Positions 7,330-14,261 of a stretch of 34,426 bases of DNA are shown here, one piece after another. This DNA is from JAAERC01 sp965602655 (GTDB lineage Bacteria; Zixibacteria; MSB-5A5; GN15; PGXB01), in contig CBFCZE010000015.1 in NCBI GenBank assembly GCA_965602655.1, positions 1-34,426 of the forward strand, written 5' to 3'. The notes below the pieces were generated by a model, which worked only from the letters and a program-made list of their open reading frames with translations, did no database searches and had not been told where the DNA came from. Both the position numbers and the translations under genes were made by a program. How positions within the stretch are numbered: position 1 is the first letter of the stretch; each line of letters begins with the position of its first letter.

Positions 7330-8302
7330 TAAAGAAAACCTTTCTATTGTTTAGATATTTGTCAAATAAGTTACAAATATCTTTATAAGTTTCAACAGTA
7401 AACAACTGCCGTCTTAAATCGGCCCCGCCTTGCATTCCCTTTGTGTACCAGGCCAGATGCTTCCGCATCATCAATATTCCAATTCTCTCTCCAAACTGTT
7501 TAGCCATTAGACGCGCATGTTCAAGAGTTAGTTTAATTTTTTCCTGTATCGATAATTCCGGCAAAAGGTTACCATTGTCCAGATACTCATTGATTTGACT
7601 GAATATATACGGGTTCCGCATTGCCGCCCGTCCAATCATTACCGCATCGCATCCGGTTTGAGATAACATTGCCTCGGCATCCTGCGGCGTTTTGATATCT
7701 CCATTACCGATGACCGGAATAGAAACCTCCTTTTTCAAGAGAGTAATCTTTGACCAGTCCGATCTTTCTTTATAACCATCCGAGCGGCTGCGGGGATGAA
7801 AAGCAATTGCGGCAATTCCGGCTTTTTCAGCGATCTTGCCGAGTTTTAGATAAGTGTCAGAGTTTTTATTCCACCCGGTTCTGATTTTTATGGTAACCGG
7901 TAGAGAACTGTTTTCCACGGCCGCCGACATTATCTCCCCGGCCAAGGTCGGATTTTTTAAGAGAGCCGCGCCGCCATTTTTTTTCACTACTTTTTTGACC
8001 GGACAGCCGATATTTAAATCAATCAAATCGGGACCAGAATTTTCCACCACTTTGACGGCTCTGGCAATATATTCCGGCAATGACCCAAATAGTTGCACGC
8101 CAACCGGATGCTCATCGGCAGCCATATCCAGCATCCGCACCGTTTTTTCCTGATTTCTGGCAACCGCATCGGCTGAAATCATCTCCGTATAGCAGAATGA
8201 AGCCCCGTATTTGCGGGCCAGCAATCGGAAAGGATAGTTCGAAATCCCGGCCAGGGGCGCCAAAAACAGCCGACCGGCAATTGTCAAGTTTCCTATTTCC
8301 AT
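7322..8302 (-). CDS. tRNA-dihydrouridine synthase (DusB-like)
   Basis: A 326-residue flavoenzyme that reduces specific uridines of tRNA to dihydrouridine with FMN and NADPH. The TIM-barrel signature is complete: LAPLAGISNYPFRLLARKYG near residue 15, then TEMISADA, then DLNIGCPVKKVVKKNGGAAL with catalytic Cys100. IKIRTGW, IAFHPRSRSDGY, NGDI and DAVMIGRAAMRNPYIF follow, the last two binding FMN phosphate. The sequence looks closest to DusB/NifR3, but the subtype is not certain. It is the first gene of dus-larB-larC-etfA. There is no Shine-Dalgarno sequence before the ATG; a well-spaced promoter with its -10 box six bases upstream suggests a leaderless message. Confidence 0.95.
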   Translation of the reverse strand: MEIGNLTIAGRLFLAPLAGISNYPFRLLARKYGASFCYTEMISADAVARNQEKTVRMLDMAADEHPVGVQLFGSLPEYIARAVKVVENSGPDLIDLNIGCPVKKVVKKNGGAALLKNPTLAGEIMSAAVENSSLPVTIKIRTGWNKNSDTYLKLGKIAEKAGIAAIAFHPRSRSDGYKERSDWSKITLLKKEVSIPVIGNGDIKTPQDAEAMLSQTGCDAVMIGRAAMRNPYIFSQINEYLDNGNLLPELSIQEKIKLTLEHARLMAKQFGERIGILMMRKHLAWYTKGMQGGADLRRQLFTVETYKDICNLFDKYLNNRKVFFNG

Positions 8303-8308
8303 GCCGAC

Positions 8309-8337
8309 AATATAATTAAGCCTTTACCAGAAGGCAA
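8309..8337 (-). promoter_or_regulatory. Predicted promoter of dus-larB-larC-etfA, leaderless configuration
   Basis: Read on the minus strand: TTGCCT (8332-8337), exactly 17 nt, then TATATT (8309-8314), then GTCGGC and the dus ATG at 8302. Transcription would start at or within one or two bases of the start codon. Confidence 0.55.
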
Positions 8338-8400
8338 GACTGATGGTCTGTACAAAAGCCGAGGTTTAAATATGAATTTTATGATTTTAGCCTTTAAGGC
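8319..8400. repeat. Two AGCCTTTA elements with AAGGC inverted partners in a divergent promoter region
   Basis: AGCCTTTA occurs at 8319-8326 and 8389-8396, exactly 70 bp apart, about seven helical turns. Each copy is followed by AAGGC (8331-8335 and 8396-8400), so each can form a GCCTT/AAGGC inverted repeat. The first lies inside the dus promoter spacer and the second just upstream of the FHA-gene Shine-Dalgarno sequence. A looping regulator site is possible, but the elements are short. The rest of 8303-8423 shows no gene. Confidence 0.3.
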
Positions 8401-8423
8401 ATTGGGTATGAAAGGAGTATCGC

Positions 8424-9116
8424 ATGCCTGAGATTATTGTTAAATATGAGGAAAAGGTAATAGAAAGAGTCGTTTCTGAAAAAAAACGGATGTCTATTGG
8501 GCGTACCAGCGATAATGACATTGTTCTTGATAATCGGGGCGTTTCCAGAAAGCATGCCCAGATAGAATTTAACGGCGAGGCGGCGGTTATTATTGACAAT
8601 GAATCTTTAAATGGTACCTTCGTTAATAATCGTAAAATTAATGAAGAAATTCTAAATGACCGCGATGTAATTACAATAGGAAAGTATAATCTGGAATATA
8701 GTACCGAAAGCCAGCGGGATACTTCCCAGGCCGGCCTGGACGGAACCATGATACTAAATACCAAAAAGCAAAAAGAGCTTATTGCCAGCGATAAACTGGA
8801 AAAAGAAATTGTCCAGCGAATGGGTGGCTCGGTATTATTGGGTGAGGAAAACAGCGATTTTTCCGAATATCAGCTTGACCGCGATGTAACCACTATCGGT
8901 AAAGCAAAATTTGTCCATATTCATGCCCGCGGATTTTTCCTTTCAGGCATTCAAGCCAAGATAGTGAAGGAAGGGGATCAAACGCATATTGTTAATCTTG
9001 GACGCAAAGGTAAAACCAAGGTTAACGGCGAAGTCATAGAAAAATTGAATCTAAGAAATGGCGATATTATTCAAGTCGGGAAATCTGTTTTCAGATATAT
9101 AGAGGGTAATCAGTAA
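8424..9116 (+). CDS. FHA-domain protein with a canonical and a degenerate FHA domain
   Basis: A 230-residue cytoplasmic protein with no signal or membrane segment. Residues 20-90 form a canonical FHA domain, which binds phosphothreonine peptides: IGRTSDNDIVL, then VSRKHAQI, then LNGTFVNN hold the usual Gly-Arg, Ser-Arg-x-His and Asn-Gly recognition residues. Residues 145-225 repeat the fold (TTIGKAKFVHIHA, LSGIQAKIV, KTKVNGEVIEKLNLRNGD), but the Arg, Ser and His contacts are lost, so this half is probably a structural or protein-binding module. AAAGGAG sits seven bases before the ATG. It is the first gene of a three-gene operon; its TAA is followed immediately by the ATG of the metallophosphoesterase. 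With a Ser/Thr kinase in the same operon, it is most likely the reader of that kinase's phosphorylation, which is inference from context. Confidence 0.93.
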   Translation: MPEIIVKYEEKVIERVVSEKKRMSIGRTSDNDIVLDNRGVSRKHAQIEFNGEAAVIIDNESLNGTFVNNRKINEEILNDRDVITIGKYNLEYSTESQRDTSQAGLDGTMILNTKKQKELIASDKLEKEIVQRMGGSVLLGEENSDFSEYQLDRDVTTIGKAKFVHIHARGFFLSGIQAKIVKEGDQTHIVNLGRKGKTKVNGEVIEKLNLRNGDIIQVGKSVFRYIEGNQ

Positions 9117-9845
9117 ATGAAAATAGCCCTGATATCGGATGTCCACTCTAATCTGGAAGCACTTGAAGAGGTTCTCAGAGATATTGAAAAAGAAGGTGTT
9201 GAAAAAATACATTTTCTTGGTGATGCCATAGGATACGGAACAGATCCAAATAAATGCGTCAAACTAATTTCCAAACATTGTGACATTAAACTTTTGGGAA
9301 ATCATGATTATGCCGGGCTCGGTTTGGTATCTTTGGACGGATTCAATAAGGTTGCCAAAACATCAATTGAATGGACGCAAACCAAATTGAATAGGAAGTC
9401 GATAGCCACGCTGGCCGATTTTGAACTGCATACAACTTTTTTGGACTATTTTCTGGTGCATGCCTCTCCCGACGTACCTGACAATTGGGATTACATTTTA
9501 AGTACCGATCAGGCTACTGAACAGTTTGCTCATTATACTCAATCAGTCTGTTTTGTCGGACATTCTCACATTCCAACAATATATGTTGAGGAGGCCGACG
9601 GAACTGTCCGGTCACATGTGAGTGAAATATTGGAACTCAATCAGGATTCAAGATATATCATAAATATCGGCTCGGTTGGTCAGCCTCGTGACAATGACCC
9701 CAAAGCCTGCTATTTAATTGTTGACACCGATAGTCTAAAAATAGAATATCGTCGCGTTGAATATGACATTGACAAAACCCAGGCCAAAATGCGGAAGGCG
9801 ATGTTTCCTGATTTTTTGGTAGAAAGATTGGCGGTCGGCCGCTGA
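9117..9845 (+). CDS. Calcineurin-like metallophosphoesterase
   Basis: A 242-residue soluble enzyme of the binuclear-metal phosphoesterase superfamily. All metal-ligand motifs are visible: SDVHSN (Asp8, His10), GDAIGYG (Asp36), GNHD (61-64), a histidine in LVHASPDVP and the final GHSHIP. INIGSVGQPRD near the end is typical of the YfcE/PrpE-like small phosphatase branch. The substrate cannot be read from sequence: protein phosphatases, cyclic-nucleotide and dinucleoside-tetraphosphate hydrolases share these motifs. The gene directly abuts the FHA gene upstream, and the kinase gene begins 10 nt downstream. That position makes protein dephosphorylation in the kinase pathway a reasonable hypothesis, though this operon has no PP2C-type phosphatase for comparison. 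Confidence 0.93.
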   Translation: MKIALISDVHSNLEALEEVLRDIEKEGVEKIHFLGDAIGYGTDPNKCVKLISKHCDIKLLGNHDYAGLGLVSLDGFNKVAKTSIEWTQTKLNRKSIATLADFELHTTFLDYFLVHASPDVPDNWDYILSTDQATEQFAHYTQSVCFVGHSHIPTIYVEEADGTVRSHVSEILELNQDSRYIINIGSVGQPRDNDPKACYLIVDTDSLKIEYRRVEYDIDKTQAKMRKAMFPDFLVERLAVGR

Positions 9846-9855
9846 TGAGGTGATT

Positions 9856-12339
9856 ATGCTTTCAAAATACTCATCATATATACTTTGTTTCCTAATTTCA
9901 ATACTGGTCGTTACATTATATGTTAATGATTTTTCGCCGCTGAAAAGATTACAGTGGCAGGTTCAGGATATCTTGTACTCATTTCGGGGTGAGAAGAATT
10001 TCTCATCCGATATCATTCTGGTAAATATTGATGATCAAACTCTAAGTCAATATGGTCAATGGCCATGGAACCGTGATAAAATTGCAGACCTTTTAGCGGC
10101 GGTCGGTGGCGGACAACCGAAAACGGTCGTTTTCGATCTGATTCTTGAGCCTGACACCGAACAGGACACGCTCGGATATACAGAAGTTATGGCCGGGCAA
10201 ATGTCATGGATGAAAAATGTTATAATTCCATTCGAGTTTACTCCGGCGGAATTCAGAAATCAAAAGATTTCCAATCCAAAATTTGTAAAACAATATTCAG
10301 TTGATGTCAATAATAGCCTGGGCGTTCTGGATGAAAGCGCCGCATTGTTGGCCAGAAAAATATTTCTCCCGCCGGATCAAATCTGCCAATACTCTTCCGG
10401 CCTGGGTTTCAAGTATAATGTTTATGATGACGATCGTGAAATAAGATGGTCGCCTCTTGTTATTCATTACGAAGGGTATTACTATCCTTCAACAGCCCTG
10501 CTGGCCGCGGCTCATCAACTTGGTGTCGAGGCTTCATCAATAATGGTTAATGGCGGTCGCTCGGTTAAAGTTGGCAAAGTTGAAATTCCCACCAATAAAA
10601 GCGGGGAACTGTTTATAAATTATAATAAGCAGGGTGAATCATTCCGACAAATTTCCGCCGCAGACATTTTGAATGAACTGATTGATCCTTCGATCTTTGC
10701 CGGTAAGCTGGCTATAATTTCAATAAGTTCCAAACAGATTGCGGAGTATTATTCAACTCCGGTTTCCTCGAGTCTGGGTGGCAATGAGATACAAGCTAAT
10801 GTTATCGAAAACATTATCCATGCCAATTTTATCAAAAGGATTGACACCACTCCCGGAGCTGATATGCTAACCCTCTTTGGGTTGGGGATTTTGTTTGCCT
10901 TTATTCTCCCCCGGGTCAGTCTGTTATATAGATTTGTTATTCTGATGGTTTGCTTTTTTGTTTTGGCCAATCTCAATTTTGTCCTGTTCAACTTTTACAA
11001 AATATTGGCTCAACCATTATATATCGGATTGGAACTGTTCCTGCTTCTTCTGGCTAGTCCCATTCTTGATAATGAATTTTTATCAAATCTGTCTATTTTC
11101 AAAGGCAAAATCGATGGTTCCGGAACAACCAAGCTGCCCAAAATTGATCTGAAACAGAACGAGAAATCTGCTCCCCAGCCGACTCCATCTGTTAATTCAA
11201 AGCCGGCTCCGCGACCTCATCAGACTAACGCTGAATTTGAAAAGACTACCGCTGCCGATCAACAGGGCAATGAAGACAGTAATCAAACAATAAAAGCCGA
11301 CTCATCGGAAACAATTACTACCGTGGCTGAAAAACCAGATTCAATTGAACATTCTCCGATATCATTGGATACCGGCAACGATGAAGTTATCGATAAAACC
11401 GAAATCATACAGGACAGCACCCCGCTGGCACCGCCCCCTCCACCCCAGCAGCCACAAGAAAATATTTCCTCGGAAAGCGACAGAAAGCTTATCAATAAAA
11501 GCCTCGGGCGATATAAAATCCTTGAAGTTTTGGGTCAGGGTGCAATGGGTACGGTATATAAAAGTATTGATCCGGCCATCAACAGAAATGTTGCGTTAAA
11601 AACTATCAGACTCGATTTTGTCAGCGATCCTGCGGAAATGAACGAACTTAAAGAGAGACTTTTCCGTGAAGCCCGTGCCGCCGGTATGCTGTCGCATCCG
11701 AACATTGTTACAATCTATGATGTCGGCACCGAAAATAATCTGCAATATATAGCTATGGAATATCTGGAGGGTCAAACCCTGGAAGATATGATCCATCGCA
11801 AAGTCAAATTCAATTATCGTATCATCACCGAGATAATAACGCAAATTTGCAGCGCTCTGGATTATGCCCATAATCAGGGAATCGTTCATCGCGATATTAA
11901 ACCGGCCAACATAATGATTCTGAAAGATTATGTTGTAAAGGTTATGGATTATGGTATTGCGCGAATTGATTCAACTTCAATGACCCGCACCGGAATCGCA
12001 ATGGGGACACCCAATTATATCTCGCCCGAACAGTTGCAGGGCAGAACGATTGACAATCGTTGCGATATCTTCAGTCTTGGCGTGGTTATGTACGAGATGC
12101 TTCTTAACCGGCGTCCGTTCAATGGTGAAAATCTGACATCGCTCATTTATAATATTGTTAACAATAAGCCGGAAATGCCATCATCGATTGACCAATCAAT
12201 TCCAACATTGTTTGATCGAGTGATTGACAGAGCATTGCAGAAAGATCCGGAAGAGCGTTTCCAGAAAGCGTCCGAGATTTCATCGGCTTTAGCCGATTTT
12301 ATAGATTCTTTTTCAATTAAGAAAAGCACGATGGTTTAA
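9856..12339 (+). CDS. CHASE2-domain transmembrane Ser/Thr protein kinase
   Basis: An 827-residue receptor kinase. Order: one N-terminal membrane helix (about 5-22); a periplasmic CHASE2 sensor (about 28-325, with DIILVNIDDQTLSQYGQWPW and KTVVFDLILEPD); three closely packed helices (about 337-402), the usual CHASE2 arrangement; a disordered Pro/Ser/Thr-rich linker containing a PPPPPP-like stretch; and a Pkn2-type (Hanks) kinase domain from 552. Kinase motifs are GQGAMGTVYK, Lys582 in VALKT, HRDIKPANIM near 678, GTPNYISPEQ and the DIFSLGVVMYEM block. The metal-binding DFG is DYG (Asp698). All catalytic residues are present, so it should be active. ATG at 9856 with GAGG five bases upstream is preferred over GTG at 9850. 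It is the last gene of the FHA-phosphoesterase-kinase operon. No terminator is visible; only 21 bp separate it from the convergent gene. Confidence 0.95.
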   Translation: MLSKYSSYILCFLISILVVTLYVNDFSPLKRLQWQVQDILYSFRGEKNFSSDIILVNIDDQTLSQYGQWPWNRDKIADLLAAVGGGQPKTVVFDLILEPDTEQDTLGYTEVMAGQMSWMKNVIIPFEFTPAEFRNQKISNPKFVKQYSVDVNNSLGVLDESAALLARKIFLPPDQICQYSSGLGFKYNVYDDDREIRWSPLVIHYEGYYYPSTALLAAAHQLGVEASSIMVNGGRSVKVGKVEIPTNKSGELFINYNKQGESFRQISAADILNELIDPSIFAGKLAIISISSKQIAEYYSTPVSSSLGGNEIQANVIENIIHANFIKRIDTTPGADMLTLFGLGILFAFILPRVSLLYRFVILMVCFFVLANLNFVLFNFYKILAQPLYIGLELFLLLLASPILDNEFLSNLSIFKGKIDGSGTTKLPKIDLKQNEKSAPQPTPSVNSKPAPRPHQTNAEFEKTTAADQQGNEDSNQTIKADSSETITTVAEKPDSIEHSPISLDTGNDEVIDKTEIIQDSTPLAPPPPPQQPQENISSESDRKLINKSLGRYKILEVLGQGAMGTVYKSIDPAINRNVALKTIRLDFVSDPAEMNELKERLFREARAAGMLSHPNIVTIYDVGTENNLQYIAMEYLEGQTLEDMIHRKVKFNYRIITEIITQICSALDYAHNQGIVHRDIKPANIMILKDYVVKVMDYGIARIDSTSMTRTGIAMGTPNYISPEQLQGRTIDNRCDIFSLGVVMYEMLLNRRPFNGENLTSLIYNIVNNKPEMPSSIDQSIPTLFDRVIDRALQKDPEERFQKASEISSALADFIDSFSIKKSTMV

Positions 12340-12360
12340 TTCGATTGAATAAGGAAGAGA

Positions 12361-12825
12361 TTACTTCTTTTCCTTTTCATCGGGATCAATAATATCTTCT
12401 GCCAAAGATAAAGCCACCCCCGAAAGCATAACCTCGACACCAAGATTTGTAAAATCGCTCGAAATCAGTTTTCTATCTATTCCGGCATATAACGAGCAGG
12501 ATGCCCCACTTTCTACTACCAGCCCGGATAACCTTTTTTCGGTTTCGGTAACAAAGGTTACTTCACCCAGTTCCTCAGAGATGACATAACCCGAGCAATT
12601 ATGAATCTGAAGATGAGAGTTCCCGGTATAGACAACTATCAAGGTCCCGCGAACACGTCCTAAAAGCTCTTCGGGATATATCTCCAGAATCAAAACTCGT
12701 TTTTCAGCCGTATTATCGACTTTCAGGCGAAAGTGATCCTTTTCATGGATAATTTTCTTGACGCCTAAAACGGCCGCTACTTTTTTGGCATCATCTTCGG
12801 TAAAATCAGCCATTTTCTTTTTCAT
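12361..12825 (-). CDS. Conserved-looking hypothetical protein, last gene of the long operon
   Basis: A 154-residue soluble protein that I do not recognise. There is no signal peptide or membrane segment. The N-terminus is basic (MKKKMADF) and followed by a helical stretch (TEDDAKKVAAVLGVKKII). The middle looks beta-rich (RVLILEIYPEELLGRVRGTLIVVY, split here by loops), with two cysteines near 79 and 110 (IHNCSGYV and SGASCSLYAG) and an acidic-basic tail (DPDEKEKK). It overlaps the end of tatA by 20 bp from the first ATG, or 8 bp from the ATG at 12813. That overlap argues it is a real translated gene, and the opposite-strand alternatives show no recognisable protein. Its place after tatA hints at an envelope or export role, but this is weak. 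Confidence 0.7.
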   Translation of the reverse strand: MKKKMADFTEDDAKKVAAVLGVKKIIHEKDHFRLKVDNTAEKRVLILEIYPEELLGRVRGTLIVVYTGNSHLQIHNCSGYVISEELGEVTFVTETEKRLSGLVVESGASCSLYAGIDRKLISSDFTNLGVEVMLSGVALSLAEDIIDPDEKEKK

Positions 12826-13027
12826 TCTTTTGATTCGAATCAGAGGCGTCCTTTTCCAATTCCTTCATACTCGATTTGATTTCGCCCTGAGTATCCTTCA
12901 CCGCTTTTTTGAATTCCTTAATTCCTTTGCCCATACCCTTGGCTATATCCGGCAATCTTTTGGCGCCAAATAATAATAGGACTACTAAAAAAATCAGCGC
13001 TAATTCCCAGGGACCCATTCCAAACAT
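12806..13027 (-). CDS. tatA: Sec-independent translocase protein TatA
   Basis: A 73-residue Tat pore-forming component. It has the complete TatA layout: a short periplasmic N-terminus (MFGMGPWE), one hydrophobic helix (LALIFLVVLLLFG), the hinge FGAKRLPDIAKGMGKGIKEF, which is the family's diagnostic Phe-Gly plus amphipathic helix, and a charged disordered tail. TatB-type proteins are longer with a different hinge, so TatA/TatE is preferred. A GAGGAAATATT Shine-Dalgarno region precedes the ATG. No tatC is nearby. The gene sits near the end of the housekeeping operon, 26 nt after the DUF4321 gene. Confidence 0.94.
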   Translation of the reverse strand: MFGMGPWELALIFLVVLLLFGAKRLPDIAKGMGKGIKEFKKAVKDTQGEIKSSMKELEKDASDSNQKNEKENG

Positions 13028-13052
13028 AATATTTCCTCTGTTAATAGTCTTT

Positions 13053-13319
13053 CTAAATATACCACCATCTAAAATATATAATCACTAATAATACGATCAA
13101 TACTGACATAAAGTTTATTTTAAACATCATACCGATAGTAAAAGACAAAGAATATAATTGAACCCGAGTCGTCTCAAAACCAACATTAACCGATTTTGTA
13201 AATAGTGTTTTGGCCGCTCCTTCCGGGAGAAATGAACCAATCAATTCACCAACAAATCCGCCCAGAATCGCTCCCAGTAACAGAGCCACAATTATAAATG
13301 TTAATTCACGTCCTTTCAA
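13053..13319 (-). CDS. DUF4321-like small membrane protein
   Basis: An 88-residue protein with two hydrophobic segments: an N-terminal one (FIIVALLLGAILGGFVGELIG) and a C-terminal one (FMSVLIVLLVIIYF), joined by a region ending LYSLSFTIGMMFKINF. This matches my memory of DUF4321, small two-helix membrane proteins of unknown function; the assignment is by pattern and not verified. The Gly-rich first helix with GELIG and the FTIGMMFKIN block are the matching parts. The start codon is TTG, supported by AAAGGA eight bases upstream inside purQ; the gene overlaps purQ by 14 bp and is therefore co-translated with it. Confidence 0.75.
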   Translation of the reverse strand: MKGRELTFIIVALLLGAILGGFVGELIGSFLPEGAAKTLFTKSVNVGFETTRVQLYSLSFTIGMMFKINFMSVLIVLLVIIYFRWWYI

Positions 13320-14016
13320 CGACCAGTCCTTTCGTAAAACTTTTCACCATCGATTCAAATATTTTTAGACCGTCGGATGACCTCAAAATATCCTCCACCG
13401 CTCTTTCCGGATGCGGCATCATTCCAATAACATTCCCTGCTTTATTGGATATCCCGGCAATATTATAAATTGATCCGTTTGGATTGCTCACATCATTTAT
13501 ATTTCCATCTTTATCACAATATCGAAATATTATCTGCGACTGTTTTTTTAATTCCTCTATCTCTCCGTCAAAATTGTAATAATTACCATCCTTATGAGCA
13601 ATAGGAATTTTCAAAATTTCGCCCGGCTGACAGGCCGATGTGAAGAGTGTGGAATTGTTCTCGACTCGGATATAGATATATTTTCCCGAAAACCTGAGAT
13701 GACTGTTCCTAAGTAACGCCCCGGGCAACAGTCCTGATTCAAGCAGAACCTGGAAGCCGTTACAAATACCTATAACAGGTCCGCCGGAATCCGCAAATTT
13801 CTTGACCGATTTCATTATAGGTGAAAATCTGGCAATAGCTCCTGAGCGCAAATAATCGCCGTATGAAAATCCGCCGGGCAGAATGATAACATCGCTGTTA
13901 CATAGTTCGGATGATTTATGCCAGAGAAATTCTACCTCTTCACCCAATACTTTTATTGCCGAATAGGCGTCAAAATCACAATTGGAACCGGGAAATGTCA
14001 CGACTCCGAATTTCAT
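13306..14016 (-). CDS. purQ: Phosphoribosylformylglycinamidine synthase, glutaminase subunit PurQ
   Basis: A 236-residue class I glutamine amidotransferase that supplies ammonia to PurL for the fourth step of purine synthesis (FGAR to FGAM). Key features: FPGSNCD at the N-terminus, LPGGFSYGDYLRSGAIAR, the nucleophile elbow GICNGFQVL (Cys85), and the His-Glu pair in MMPHPERAVED (His202, Glu204). Length is normal. The start overlaps purS as ATGA, which fits equal production of PurS and PurQ for the PurSQL complex. purL is absent from the window. Confidence 0.97.
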   Translation of the reverse strand: MKFGVVTFPGSNCDFDAYSAIKVLGEEVEFLWHKSSELCNSDVIILPGGFSYGDYLRSGAIARFSPIMKSVKKFADSGGPVIGICNGFQVLLESGLLPGALLRNSHLRFSGKYIYIRVENNSTLFTSACQPGEILKIPIAHKDGNYYNFDGEIEELKKQSQIIFRYCDKDGNINDVSNPNGSIYNIAGISNKAGNVIGMMPHPERAVEDILRSSDGLKIFESMVKSFTKGLVVERT

Positions 14017-14261
14017 TTTTCATACTCCACGGTATAATTTTCAATGACCGGGTTACTTAAAAGTTTACTGCATATCTCATCAATTTTTTTATCACCTTGT
14101 TCGCCCTCGGGATTAATTTCCAGTTCGAAAAACCGCCCGGACCTGACTGATGTGACCTGATCATACCCCATATTTAAAATCGCTTTCTGAATAGTTATAC
14201 CCTGAGGATCAAGAACGCCATCTTTTAACCTGACAAAAATCGTTGCCTTTTTATTGCTCAT
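14013..14261 (-). CDS. purS: Phosphoribosylformylglycinamidine synthase subunit PurS
   Basis: An 82-residue PurS, the small structural subunit that bridges PurQ and PurL in the three-part FGAM synthetase. Recognisable parts are VRLKDGVLDPQGITIQKAI, then GYDQVTSVRSGRFFELEI and the C-terminal NPVIENYTVEYE. The start is set at the ATG at 14261 because GGAGAGG lies five bases upstream; a TTG one codon earlier is less suitable. It overlaps the end of pssA by 11 bp and purQ by 4 bp. Confidence 0.96.
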   Translation of the reverse strand: MSNKKATIFVRLKDGVLDPQGITIQKAILNMGYDQVTSVRSGRFFELEINPEGEQGDKKIDEICSKLLSNPVIENYTVEYEK

